From positions 1 through 64,000 of the forward strand of contig JAPPGI010000218.1 in NCBI GenBank assembly GCA_028874985.1: DNA of 64,000 nucleotides, written 5' to 3'. The notes under the pieces were generated by a model, which had not been told where the DNA came from, did not search any database, and saw only the letters and a program-made list of their open reading frames with translations. Position numbers and translations under genes: made by a program. The DNA is from Gemmatimonadota bacterium. Its GTDB lineage: Bacteria; Gemmatimonadota; Gemmatimonadetes; Longimicrobiales; Gaopeijiaceae. The first letter of the stretch is position 1. Each line of letters starts with the position of its first letter. Below, piece after piece: positions 52,647 through 62,324 of this stretch.

Positions 52647-55600
52647 CTATCCCCGAACGAATCCGTCCGCAGCCGCATCGAAGGAGCTGCAGCGCCCGTT
52701 TGCGGAGAGCATTCCCGCCTCGTTCATGAAGTCCGTGATGTCGGCGGACACAACCGCGTGCACTCCGCCGACGAGAGCCGTTTCGACCTCACCACGCTGC
52801 AGGGCGCACACCGCCTGGTGAACCGCCGCCAGCGAAGAGGCGCACGCCAGGTCCACCGGCATGGCCGGGCCGTTGAGCCCCAGCGCGAAGGAGATCCGGC
52901 CCGCCGTCAGGCTGACGCTGCCGCCGAGGTATCCGAGCACCTGACCCGCCGCCAGAGCCAGGTCCTTGTAGTCCCCGTCTCCGACGCCGGTGAACACTCC
53001 CGTACGGCTGCCGCGCAGCGTCTCCGGATCGACGCCCGCGTCTTCGAGTGCGTGCCAGGTCGTTTCGAGCAGCAGCCGCTGCCTCGGATCCATCGACCGC
53101 GCTTCGATGGGAGGAATGCCGAAGAACCTGGCATCGAACTTGTCGAGGTCCTCAAGGTAGGCGCCCCGATTCCGAGCGCCGTCGGGGGCCTCGGGGTCCC
53201 CGTCCACGCCGTGCCACGGACCTGCGTCGCGCCGCCCGTCCGTGACCATGTCCACCCCGGCTTCGAGGAGGCGCCAATAGTCGTCGAGATCGGGGGCGCC
53301 GGGGAAGCGGCACGCCATGCCCACGATCGCGATGCCGTCGTCCCCGGGCCGCTCCGGTGGATCCGGCGCGGAAACCGGCTCGGGCTCCGTCCCTGGAACG
53401 GGCGCCGCGCCGTCCTCCTCGAGCTCCTCGGCCAGGTGGTCCGCCAGCGTCACTATGTCCGGGTAGTCGAAGACCAGGGTGTTGGGCGCGGTGTAGGTTC
53501 CCGCGAATGCGCGGTTGAGCCGGTTGCGCAGCTCGACGGCCATCAGCGAGTCCATGCCCAGGTCGAAGAAGCCCACGGTGGGGGCCGGCGGCGATGGCAG
53601 CCGCAGGACGGCCTGCACCTCGGCCTGGAGGAACGAAACCAGCACGTTCTCACGCTCCCCCGACGGAGCCTGCCCCAGCCGGGTCAGCACGTCCTGCGAC
53701 GAAGCCGCGGCCTCCGCCTCGGTCTCCGCGGTCGCTGCGAGCAGCTCCTCGAGCAGGGGCGGCCGCCGGTCCACGGCCTCTTCGAACACGGCCCAGTCCA
53801 TCGCCATCACCACGGCCGAGGTCGCGTCCTGGCGCACCAGCCGGTCGAATGCCCGAATGCCCTGCTGCGGTGTGAACCAGCGGCCTCCGAGCGCCGAGCG
53901 GCGCCGGTCGATGCGCTCGCGCTGCTCCGCCGCCTCGCCGATCTCCGACCAAGCCCCCCAGGCGATGGCCTGCCCGGCGAGTCCCAGTGCCCGCCGATGG
54001 CCGGCGAGCTGGTCTAGGAAGGCGTTGGCCGCGCCATGGTTCGTCTGCCCCGGGTTGCCCATCACCCCTACGCGGCTCGAGAAGAGGACGAACATGTCCA
54101 GGTCGCGGTCCAGCGTTGCGCGGTGAAGGTGCCACGCGCCGAGGATCTTCGGGGACAGGACCCGTTCGAACCGGTCCCAGCTCTGGTTGGTGAGCGCCCC
54201 GTCCGAAAGCACTCCCACGCTGTGAACGATGCCGCCGAGGGGAGGCAGATCGCGGTCGATGCGCTCCAGCATCCGGTCGATCCCGTCCGTGTCGGTGACG
54301 TCCGCCAATTCCACCTGAACGGTCACGCCGCGGTCACGCAACGCCCGGATCGTCTCTTCGGCTTCGGCGTCCGGGCCGCGACGTCCGTTCAGCACGATCG
54401 CCCCCGCCCCCCGCTCGGCCATCCACTCGGCCACGGCGCACCCGATCCCGCCGAGGCCGCCCGTCACGAGGTAGGTTCGGTCCCGCCGCAGCCGACCCAC
54501 GGTGATGGGCGGGGCCGAAACCACGATCTTGCCCAGGTGGCGCGCGGATCGCATGAAGCTGAGCGCGGTTCCGGCCTCGGCCAGCGGCCAGCGGCTGTGG
54601 ACGATGGGATCGAGTTCGCCGGTGGAGATGCGCGCCATGATGTCCCGCAGAACCCGCCCCGCCCACTCAGGGTCCGTCTTCTTCACCACGTCCAGCTCCA
54701 GGATGTGGTAGGGCACGTCGGGACGCGCCGCCGCCATCTCCTCGTAGCTCAGAATGTCCCTCCTGGCCATTTCCACGAACCGGCCGCCGGGTTTGAGACA
54801 GGCCAGGCTGGCGTCGATGAAGCCTTCGCTCGTCAGGCTGTTGAGCACCACGTCCACACCCTCGCCGTTCGTCGCCCGCATGATCTCTTCGCCGAAAGCC
54901 GTCGTGCGGCTGTCGAATATGTGCCTGACGCCCAGTGACCTGAGGTAGTCCTGCTTGGGCGCGCTCGCGGTGGCGAACACTTCGGCGCCCGCCGAGTGCA
55001 CCAGCTGGACCGCGGCGAGACCCACACCTCCCGCGGCGGCATGCACGAGTACGCGCTCGCCGGGTTCCAGACCCGTGAACTCGAAGGAGAGAGCCGCCGA
55101 CACGAACGCGCTCGGGATGGTAGCGAGCCCGGTTGCCGAGATCCCTCCGGGTGCGGGCGCGACCAGCTCCTCGTGCGTGACCATGTCCGGCCCGAACGCG
55201 CCGAATCCCATTCCGACCACGTGATCGCCGACGGAGACGTTGGACACCTCGGAGCCGACCTGGATGATGCGCCCGCACATCTCCCGGCCCAGCAGTCCCT
55301 CTTCGATGAATCCGAGAGACCGGAAAACGTCCCAGAAGTTCAGTCCGGCGGCCTCGACTTCGACGCGGACCTCGCGCGGCTCGAGGGCGGTCGCGGGAAG
55401 CTGATGCACGTACGGCCTGTCGAACACGCCGCCCCGGTCGGGGGCGAGCACCCACCCCGCTTCGTCGGGAAGAACCAGCCGCGGTGCCCCCTCTTCGGTT
55501 CGGACCAGGCGCGCCACCATGCGGCGGCCGCGACGGTACGCGATGTGATTCTCGAGGTCGGGGTACATCAGCTCGTTCGCGAGGTCCGGTGCGGGGGACA

Positions 55601-58600
55601 GAGGGGCGGGGTCGAGATCGAGCATCCCGGGCCCGAGGTGCGGGGCCTCGCGCTCCACGCCCTTGCCGAAGCCCCACAGCGCCGCGCCGGCCAGGTTGCC
55701 TCCGCGCTCGCGCTCCAGCACCTGCGCGCCGCTCGTCACGAACCACAGTCCCTTTTCGGGAGTCGCGCCCGCATCGCCCACGCCCTGAACCATGGCCAGG
55801 GCGCTCTCGCCCGCGCGCGTCACGTCCCGCCACATCTCCTCGGTGGTGGCCTCTTCCCCGGCACCGTCCAGAGCCACGAGGTGCACCACCCCGCGGAAGG
55901 GAACATCGGCCGGGAGGTCGTCGATGAGCGACCGCCACGACTCTCGCCGCCGCATCTCGACGGCGACGGCGGCCATGCCCGGAGCGGTCGCGTCCCGCCG
56001 TTCCGCGTCCGTTCCCTCCGGGCACGCCAGCACCACCGTCTGGTTGCGGGCCCGCAGGTCCCCGGCCAACCGCGCCGCCCGCCCGGCGGAGACACCGCTC
56101 GCCCCTCCCGCCACCACCCACGCCCCCGCGGGTTCGGTGACCTGCGCCGGCCCCTGCGCCACAATGACGCCCTTGTCGGGCACGGTGTCGGTGTCGGCCT
56201 CGTCCACGCCCAACACCTCCACCTCCTCGAAACCGGCGTTGCCCAGCGCCTGCCTCCATACCGCGGGGCTCGCGAGCGCGTGGCGGGGCCGGTAGTCGTC
56301 GGCGAACCTCCACCACCCGTCGAGCTGTCCGAAGGTCAGGTCCATCCACCCCAGGCCGCTGAGGTTCTCCAGCGCGACCAGCTGTCCGGAGGGCGCGAGG
56401 AGGCGGCGGCAGTGGTCCAGCGTCTCGTCCAGGGAGCGCGTGGCGTGCAGCACGTTGGACGCGATGATGAGGTCGTATCCGTGCAGGTCGAAGCCCTGCG
56501 CGACCGGGTCCTTCTCGATGTCGAGCGGCCGATACTCGATGCATCCGCCGCCGTCGCCGAAGCGCGCCTCGGCCTCCGCGAAGAAGCCGGCGGAGATGTC
56601 GGTGTACATGTAGTCGAACCCGCCGTCCGGGAGCACCGGAAGGATGGAAGCGGTCGCCGATCCGGTGCCGGCTCCCACCTCGATCACGCGCAGACGCCTT
56701 CCCCGGGGCAGAGTGTCGACCAGGGCGCGGACCGCCACCTCCAGCATGCGGTTCGCGGCCCGCGCGACCGGAGCCTTGAGGTAGAGATCGGCTGCGGTGG
56801 GCTCACCGCTGCTGAAGAGGAGGGTCAGGGGGTCTTCACGGCCGTGCAGGACTTCGGGCAGCGCGGCCGCCGACCGCCGGAACAGCCCGGTCTCGGTCCG
56901 GCCGTGCGCGTACCGACCGAGCATGACCGCGGCGTGCGCGTCCGGATCGGCGGGCAGATCCGGGGGCCACGGATCCCCGGATCCCAGTTCGACGACGAAG
57001 CTCCCGTCCGCTCTTTCGCGCAGCGCACCCGCTCGGGCCGCCATCTCCAGGATTCGCCTGAAGAGACGGCCGTGTTCGGCCAGGACGCCGAGTCGTTCCC
57101 TCAGCTCCCCGGAGTCGACGACCGCACCCGGGCTGCGTTCCCAGCCCAACCGGTCCAGCGTCCTGAGGGCGTAGGACCACGACCAGACCTCCAGATCCCG
57201 CAGCAGGGAGTTCCGGTCGTCATGGTCGACTCCCGCCTCGGCCAGGTACTCCGACCAGGTCCGCGCTCCGGCCTTCACCGTCACCGGAGCCGGGAAGAAG
57301 TCCGCGGCCGGCATGCCCTCGGCGAGCGCGCATTCCCGCCACACGACCTCATAGAGGAGGTCGCGGACACCTTCGCCGGCAGAGAGCAGCGAGGCGCGGG
57401 TCGCCCGTTTCACCGTGTACCCGCCGATGGTCCCGAGCAGCAGGCCGTCGGGATCGCAGATGCGCATTTCGCCGGTCAGGACCTCGGGAGGTTCGCCCGG
57501 CTGCGATTCCGCCTCGCGGGACGCGTCGCTCAAGCGTACGTGGCAGAACACCCGCCGCGGCAGCCGGCCGGTCGTGAGCGACAGCCGCTCCCAGCCGAAG
57601 GGCAGGAAGGTTGTTCCGCCATGGGGTCCGTCCAGGTCGCGAGCCGAGCCCATGACCTGGAAACACCCGTCCAGGACCAAGGGGTGGACGTCCAACCCGC
57701 TTCCCCCCGCCCCCTCGGGCAGGCTCACCTCGCCCAGCGCCTCGCCCGGACCGGACCAGAGGCCGCGCAAGGTCTGAAGGAACGGGCCCAGGCCGACGCC
57801 GGTTTCCGCGCGGGCGCGGTAGTAGCCCGCCACATCGGACGGGGAGAGCCTCGCCCTGAGCTCCCCCAGGTCTATTCGCCGGGCAGGATCGGGTGCCGTG
57901 CCGCCCGGCGGCAACCTGCCCTCCACATGCACCGTCCAGTCGCCGCCCGCCGTGCTGTAGATCCGGAAGCGCCTCGGCGGATCCGGGTCCGCCGGGTCCA
58001 CGACGAACTGGATCGTCCTGCCCTCGTCCCCGGCTTCGGCGCTCTTCGGGAATACCAGCGCGCTGTGCAGCTGCATGTCCTCCACGATCACCGGCCCGCC
58101 GCTCAGGAGGGCGGACGCCGAGGCGGCCATGGCTCCGTACAGCGCCCCGGGCACGACCACCTGGCCGAACACCCGGTGGTCTTCGAGCCACCGCGGGTCC
58201 GCCACGAAAATCTCCGACTCGAAGGCAACCTCGCCGCCCGCCGAGTCGTGGCGAAGACCGAGCAGCGGGTGCCCGGCGCCTCCGCGGCGGCGTTTCGGCG
58301 CTTCGAGCCAGTGGTGCGTCCGTTGGAATGCGTAGCCGGGCAGCGAGATCCGCCTGCGGGATTCCCCGGCGAAGAGGGCCTCGAAGCGGAGCGGGAGCCC
58401 CGCCTCATACGCGCCGGCGGCCGCGGCGGCGAAATCACCGCCGCCGCCTGCTCCGGCACCCTCTTCGGGCGGCCCGGCCAGCGTCGCCAGGACACGCGGG
58501 GCCGGCGTGCCGGAAGATTCCGGCCAGGCGGCGAGCGCCATGGGTACGAGCACCGAACGCGGGCCGATCTCGACGACCATGTCCACGCCGGAGTCGGCCA

Positions 58601-61121
58601 GGGTCCTGACTCCGCCGGCGAAGGAGACCTTCTCGCGGGCGTGCCGCCTCCAATAGGCCCCGTCCAGCCGCTGGCCGGACTCGACCGCGCGGCCCGTCAG
58701 GTTGCTGACGAAGGTCACGCCCGGTTGCCCGACGGCGACGCCGTCCAGGGAAGCCTCGAGGTCGTCCAGGATCGGGTCGGCCAGCGCACTGTGGAACGCC
58801 TTCGCCGTGTTGAGGCGCACCACGCGTACGCCCTCCGAAACGAAGCGCTCCGAGATCGCATCGATGCCCGCCACGCGGCCGCTCACCACCTGGTGGGTGC
58901 CGTTGTCCCCCGAAATGCTCACCGGGACTCCGGAAGACGCGGCGTTGAAGGCCTCGACCTCGGCTGCCACTCTGTCCGGCGGCGCAAACACCGCGGCCAT
59001 GGCTCCCGCTTCCATTCCGGACATCAGCTCCCCGCGCGCGCGCGCAAACCGCATTCCGTCCTCTAGGCTGAACACCCCCGCCGCCTGCGCCGCGGCGATC
59101 TCCCCGACGCTGTGGCCCAGCACCATGTCCGGGCGCACGCCCAGGCTGAACCAGAGCGCCGTCAGCGCACACTCCAGCGCGTAGAGGGCAGGTTGCTCCC
59201 AAGCCGTATCGCCAAGGTCACCCACCGCCCCGGCCCTTCCGAACATGACGTCGAGCAGGGAGGTTCCCCGCACCTCCCGGAACACCTCTTCGCAACGATC
59301 CAGCACCGCCCTTGCCACCGGCTCGCTCTCGTGGAGCGCACGGCCCATCCCGGCCCACCGGCTCCCCTGACCGGTGTACGCAAAGGCCACCCTGGACGAT
59401 GCCCGCACCGCCTCGCGGCCGGTCCCTTCGGCCACGGCCTCCAACCCCGCCCGCAGCGACCCGGCATCGCGAAACAGGACTCCGGCGCGGTGATCGAAGT
59501 GGCGCCGACCCACGCTCGCCGTCCACGCCGCGTCCGCAAGCGGCGACTCCGGCGGCGTCCCTCCGCCGGCGGCCTCGACCTCAAGTTCGTCGAGCCACGC
59601 CAGGTACCGGCCGGCCAACTCGCGCAGCGCGGAGCTCGACCTCGCCGACAAGGGCAGCAAGCGCCTGCCGCGGGGTTGGGCCGCATCCCCGGGCAACGGC
59701 ATGTCAGCCGCCCCGGGAGGCGGCGAAACGGCGACGGTTTGCGGGGCTCCCGCAGGTTTGGGACCACAGTCGGCACCGACGACCGTCGCGGCCGGCCGCG
59801 CCCCCCCCGGACCCACGTACTCCTCCACCACCGCGTGCGCGTTGGTGCCCGAAATGCCGAAGCAGTTGATCCCCGCGATGCGCGGTCTCCCCGTCCTGTC
59901 CGGCCACTCCATCGTGCTCGTGGTAACCCGGAGCGGCAGATTCTCCCATTCGATCGCGGGATTGGGGTCCCGAAAGTGCAGGTGCTTCGGAATCACCCCG
60001 CGCCGCACGGCCAACGCCGCCTTGATCAGGCTGACCACGCCCGCCGCCGATTCCAGATGACCGACGTTGGTCTTGACGGAACCGATCAGGAGCGGTCGGT
60101 CCGCCGTGCGGCCCCGGCAGTAGACGCCGGACACGGCGTCGATCTCGATGGGATCGCCCACCTCCGTGCCCGTACCGTGCGCCTCGACGTAGTCCACGTC
60201 CAGCGGATCGATCCCGGCGGCGGCAAGCGCGTCCACCATGACCTCTTCGAGCGCGGGGGTGTTGGGAACGGTAAGCCCCGCCCCGGTGCCTCCGTGGTTC
60301 ACCACAGAGCTCCGGATCACGGCCCAGATCCTGTCTCCGTCCCGCTCCGCCTCGCCGAGCCGCTTCAGGACGACGACCCCGCATCCCTCCGTGCGCACGT
60401 ACCCGTCCGCCGACGCGTCGAAGGTCTTGCACCGCCCGACGGGGGACAGCATCATCGCGTCGGCGCGCAGTTCGTAGATGCGGCCGTTGAGGATGGCCTG
60501 CACGCCGCCGGTGATCGCCAGGTCGGCCTTGCCCTGCTGCAGATCCGCCACCGCGTCGTTGATCGCCACCATCGCCGACGCGCAAGCGGCGTCCACCGCC
60601 TTGCACGGACCTCGCAGACCGAGGTTGAAGGACACCCGCCCGGCGGTGCCGTTCAGATTGGTGCCGCTGAGGGCGTAGAGGCAGGACGCGGCATCGGCGG
60701 GCTTTTCCGACTCCACGACCAGCATGCGGTACTCGTCGTTGCTGATCCCCATGTAGACGCCCGTACGGCTCTCCCTGAGCGTCTCGGGATCGATGCCGGC
60801 GTCTTCCAATGCCTGCCAGGAGACCTCCAGAGCCATCCTCTGCTGAGGGTCGAGCAGCTTGGCCTCGACCGGAGAGATCCGGAAGAACGACTCGTCGAAG
60901 TGTTCGATGTCGTCGACGAAGGCTCCGAAGCGGCACCCCTCGCCGTGATGGGACTCATCGCCGAAGAGCATCCCCCAACGCCCTTCGCTCGAACCCGCCA
61001 CCCGTTCGGTGACGGCGTCGCCCCCCTCCTCCAGGAGACGCCAAAAGGACTCGATGTCGTTGGCGCCGGGGAATCGGCACGCGATGCCCACGATCGCGAT
61101 GGGTTCTGAAGCACGGGACAT
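52647..61121 (-). CDS. Type I polyketide synthase KS-AT-DH-cMT-ER-KR-ACP-(KS, truncated)
   Basis: This 2824-residue protein builds a reduced, probably C-methylated acyl chain. Domains: KS 1-430 (DAACASA Cys near 177, EAHGTGT and KTNVGHLE intact); AT about 555-870 (GHSVGEIAAA near 670); DH about 935-1200 (LEDHRVFGQVVVPG His near 982, HPLVLDGCFQ Asp); C-methyltransferase about 1290-1640 (VIEVGAGTGSATASILP near 1480); ER about 1850-2150 (HAAAGGVGLAAVQL); KR about 2200-2410 (VTGGLGGIG, FVLFSSRVG; the Tyr position reads TNHGAANAF, so His replaces Tyr); ACP with DLGMDSLMA near 2525; then a second KS from about 2600 with DLACASSLAA. The second KS stops at FVRG before its RGEGCG motif. The ATG at 61121 has AAGGGGG five bases upstream. 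A hydrolase and an ACP lie upstream on the same strand. There is no thioesterase domain. Confidence 0.92.
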   Translation of the reverse strand: MSRASEPIAIVGIACRFPGANDIESFWRLLEEGGDAVTERVAGSSEGRWGMLFGDESHHGEGCRFGAFVDDIEHFDESFFRISPVEAKLLDPQQRMALEVSWQALEDAGIDPETLRESRTGVYMGISNDEYRMLVVESEKPADAASCLYALSGTNLNGTAGRVSFNLGLRGPCKAVDAACASAMVAINDAVADLQQGKADLAITGGVQAILNGRIYELRADAMMLSPVGRCKTFDASADGYVRTEGCGVVVLKRLGEAERDGDRIWAVIRSSVVNHGGTGAGLTVPNTPALEEVMVDALAAAGIDPLDVDYVEAHGTGTEVGDPIEIDAVSGVYCRGRTADRPLLIGSVKTNVGHLESAAGVVSLIKAALAVRRGVIPKHLHFRDPNPAIEWENLPLRVTTSTMEWPDRTGRPRIAGINCFGISGTNAHAVVEEYVGPGGARPAATVVGADCGPKPAGAPQTVAVSPPPGAADMPLPGDAAQPRGRRLLPLSARSSSALRELAGRYLAWLDELEVEAAGGGTPPESPLADAAWTASVGRRHFDHRAGVLFRDAGSLRAGLEAVAEGTGREAVRASSRVAFAYTGQGSRWAGMGRALHESEPVARAVLDRCEEVFREVRGTSLLDVMFGRAGAVGDLGDTAWEQPALYALECALTALWFSLGVRPDMVLGHSVGEIAAAQAAGVFSLEDGMRFARARGELMSGMEAGAMAAVFAPPDRVAAEVEAFNAASSGVPVSISGDNGTHQVVSGRVAGIDAISERFVSEGVRVVRLNTAKAFHSALADPILDDLEASLDGVAVGQPGVTFVSNLTGRAVESGQRLDGAYWRRHAREKVSFAGGVRTLADSGVDMVVEIGPRSVLVPMALAAWPESSGTPAPRVLATLAGPPEEGAGAGGGGDFAAAAAGAYEAGLPLRFEALFAGESRRRISLPGYAFQRTHHWLEAPKRRRGGAGHPLLGLRHDSAGGEVAFESEIFVADPRWLEDHRVFGQVVVPGALYGAMAASASALLSGGPVIVEDMQLHSALVFPKSAEAGDEGRTIQFVVDPADPDPPRRFRIYSTAGGDWTVHVEGRLPPGGTAPDPARRIDLGELRARLSPSDVAGYYRARAETGVGLGPFLQTLRGLWSGPGEALGEVSLPEGAGGSGLDVHPLVLDGCFQVMGSARDLDGPHGGTTFLPFGWERLSLTTGRLPRRVFCHVRLSDASREAESQPGEPPEVLTGEMRICDPDGLLLGTIGGYTVKRATRASLLSAGEGVRDLLYEVVWRECALAEGMPAADFFPAPVTVKAGARTWSEYLAEAGVDHDDRNSLLRDLEVWSWSYALRTLDRLGWERSPGAVVDSGELRERLGVLAEHGRLFRRILEMAARAGALRERADGSFVVELGSGDPWPPDLPADPDAHAAVMLGRYAHGRTETGLFRRSAAALPEVLHGREDPLTLLFSSGEPTAADLYLKAPVARAANRMLEVAVRALVDTLPRGRRLRVIEVGAGTGSATASILPVLPDGGFDYMYTDISAGFFAEAEARFGDGGGCIEYRPLDIEKDPVAQGFDLHGYDLIIASNVLHATRSLDETLDHCRRLLAPSGQLVALENLSGLGWMDLTFGQLDGWWRFADDYRPRHALASPAVWRQALGNAGFEEVEVLGVDEADTDTVPDKGVIVAQGPAQVTEPAGAWVVAGGASGVSAGRAARLAGDLRARNQTVVLACPEGTDAERRDATAPGMAAVAVEMRRRESWRSLIDDLPADVPFRGVVHLVALDGAGEEATTEEMWRDVTRAGESALAMVQGVGDAGATPEKGLWFVTSGAQVLERERGGNLAGAALWGFGKGVEREAPHLGPGMLDLDPAPLSPAPDLANELMYPDLENHIAYRRGRRMVARLVRTEEGAPRLVLPDEAGWVLAPDRGGVFDRPYVHQLPATALEPREVRVEVEAAGLNFWDVFRSLGFIEEGLLGREMCGRIIQVGSEVSNVSVGDHVVGMGFGAFGPDMVTHEELVAPAPGGISATGLATIPSAFVSAALSFEFTGLEPGERVLVHAAAGGVGLAAVQLVHSAGAEVFATASAPKQDYLRSLGVRHIFDSRTTAFGEEIMRATNGEGVDVVLNSLTSEGFIDASLACLKPGGRFVEMARRDILSYEEMAAARPDVPYHILELDVVKKTDPEWAGRVLRDIMARISTGELDPIVHSRWPLAEAGTALSFMRSARHLGKIVVSAPPITVGRLRRDRTYLVTGGLGGIGCAVAEWMAERGAGAIVLNGRRGPDAEAEETIRALRDRGVTVQVELADVTDTDGIDRMLERIDRDLPPLGGIVHSVGVLSDGALTNQSWDRFERVLSPKILGAWHLHRATLDRDLDMFVLFSSRVGVMGNPGQTNHGAANAFLDQLAGHRRALGLAGQAIAWGAWSEIGEAAEQRERIDRRRSALGGRWFTPQQGIRAFDRLVRQDATSAVVMAMDWAVFEEAVDRRPPLLEELLAATAETEAEAAASSQDVLTRLGQAPSGERENVLVSFLQAEVQAVLRLPSPPAPTVGFFDLGMDSLMAVELRNRLNRAFAGTYTAPNTLVFDYPDIVTLADHLAEELEEDGAAPVPGTEPEPVSAPDPPERPGDDGIAIVGMACRFPGAPDLDDYWRLLEAGVDMVTDGRRDAGPWHGVDGDPEAPDGARNRGAYLEDLDKFDARFFGIPPIEARSMDPRQRLLLETTWHALEDAGVDPETLRGSRTGVFTGVGDGDYKDLALAAGQVLGYLGGSVSLTAGRISFALGLNGPAMPVDLACASSLAAVHQAVCALQRGEVETALVGGVHAVVSADITDFMNEAGMLSANGRCSSFDAAADGFVRG

Positions 61122-61170
61122 GGAAACCCCCTTGTAAGGCCGCGTTCTGTCGCCAATGGAATAAAGCTGG

Positions 61171-62166
61171 TCAGTCAAGCGCGGCGGTCCAGGCCGGATG
61201 CACCGCCGGCCGAAAGGCGCGCGGTGGCCGTCCGGAGGGAACGGCGACCGCTACAGAACCCCGCAATGCCCCAGGAAAGCCCGCATCTCCCGCGCACACT
61301 CCTCCGGTTTCTCGACCTAGAAAGTGCGTCGTCTCGGGTACGAAGTCGTACTCGATGGCTACGACATGACTGAGGTCGAGGGTGGGCAGATAGGAGTACG
61401 GCACCGTGGGATCCGCTCCGATGACCTTCGTGGGACAGGGCAGGCCGGCGAAGTCCACCAGGCACGAATAGGTCCTGACGTACTGGGCGATCTGCGCTTC
61501 GTAGTCGCGGGGACAACGGAGTTCCCACCACCGGCCGTCGGCCGACTTCCGGAGCACGGTCCTGGCCATCAGTTCGCCAGCCCCGGGAACCGCCCGGATG
61601 AGGAGAGGCATGAACTTCAGGACGTCGGCGAAGTCCTCCCTCATGTGGAACCGCCGGGAGCGCGTGAGGACCATCCGCGCCGCTCTCTCGGTCGCCTCGT
61701 CGAACTCCCGATCGCCGATGCCGGGCTTGTGCACGGGAGGATCGAACAGAATGCACGCCGACAGCCGGTGCAGGGCGCGCGAACCGAGAGAAGGCGAGAC
61801 GAGGGCCGTGAGGGCCGACAGGGAGTGGAACACCCCGATGGTGGGCTTGTCCCCGTAGCTCTCGAGCACCGCCGCGACGACCTCGTCCTGATCCCGCACC
61901 AGGTTCGGGAAATTGTGGTCGCTTCGGGTCCCCACCGCATTCCACCCGTGGTTCCTCAGATCGTAGACAACCAGATCGAAGTCCCGGAGGAGAAGCGACC
62001 AGAAGGGGTAGTAGAAGTCGATCGCGAGCCCGTTGCCGTGGCAGAGCAGCAGCCGCGGGCCGGCGGCGTTGCCGTGGCGGCGGACGATCGTGACCGTGCC
62101 GTCGCCATGGCGTACCTCGCACACCGAGCGCGGTTCGGGCAACCGCCACACCGGCTCCGTGGTCAT
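61171..62166 (-). CDS. Alpha/beta hydrolase, possible PKS product-release enzyme (3' frameshift)
   Basis: The protein has an alpha/beta hydrolase core: the oxyanion strand LLLCHGNGLAIDFYYPFW, VVYDLRNHGWNAVG, a nucleophile elbow GVFHSLSALTALVS (Ser near residue 129) and a late His in PETTHFL. It could release or edit the polyketide, since the PKS has no thioesterase domain; this is inference from position. Near 61314-61318 one extra base shifts the frame. In the +1 frame the sequence continues VEKPEECAREMRAFLGHCGV and stops at 61251, a natural C-terminus. The annotated frame instead runs on to 61171 through a repeat fragment (PPRAFRPAVHPAWTAALD). The start is the ATG at 62166, next to repeat copy 3. 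Confidence 0.75.
   Translation of the reverse strand: MTTEPVWRLPEPRSVCEVRHGDGTVTIVRRHGNAAGPRLLLCHGNGLAIDFYYPFWSLLLRDFDLVVYDLRNHGWNAVGTRSDHNFPNLVRDQDEVVAAVLESYGDKPTIGVFHSLSALTALVSPSLGSRALHRLSACILFDPPVHKPGIGDREFDEATERAARMVLTRSRRFHMREDFADVLKFMPLLIRAVPGAGELMARTVLRKSADGRWWELRCPRDYEAQIAQYVRTYSCLVDFAGLPCPTKVIGADPTVPYSYLPTLDLSHVVAIEYDFVPETTHFLGRETGGVCAGDAGFPGALRGSVAVAVPSGRPPRAFRPAVHPAWTAALD
61187..61232. repeat. Module B fragment of the dispersed repeat
   Basis: The plus strand reads gtccaggccggatgcaccgc followed by cggccgaaaggcgcgcggtgg. The first part matches module B of copies 1 and 2 (gtccaggccggatgcatcgccggtcgaa) with a few changes. It lies between the hydrolase and PKS genes and is read into by the frameshifted hydrolase frame. 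Confidence 0.6.
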
Positions 62167-62174
62167 GCTGCTAC

Positions 62175-62294
62175 CAGTCCGTGGATAGAGCCCCGCGAGC
62201 ACCGAGAGCGGCGAGGCGCCGGGCTGGCAAGGCGCGACGAGGGGCCAATAGCAGCGCTATTGGGCTGAGGAGCAACGCAGAGCGCAGCCTTGGA
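62175..62294 (+). repeat. Dispersed repeat, copy 3 (module A only)
   Basis: This 120-base copy starts cagtccgtggatagagcccc and carries the hairpin CAATAGC-AGC-GCTATTG (62246-62262). The AT-rich middle and module B are absent here. It fills the space between the ACP and hydrolase genes of the polyketide locus. Confidence 0.8.
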
Positions 62295-62324
62295 AGTGTA
62301 AACTGCACCCCGTGCCGGCAGGGC

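Noticed and set aside
52647-52649. TAG read as a sense codon in this organism
   Set aside because: TAG ends intact genes here, for example the sugar dehydrogenase at 17511-17513 and the Ig-like lipoprotein at 48523-48525, so it is an ordinary stop.
40046-62294. A CRISPR array made of the repeated segments
   Set aside because: Copies are 120-290 bases long, kilobases apart, and have no regular spacers or cas genes.
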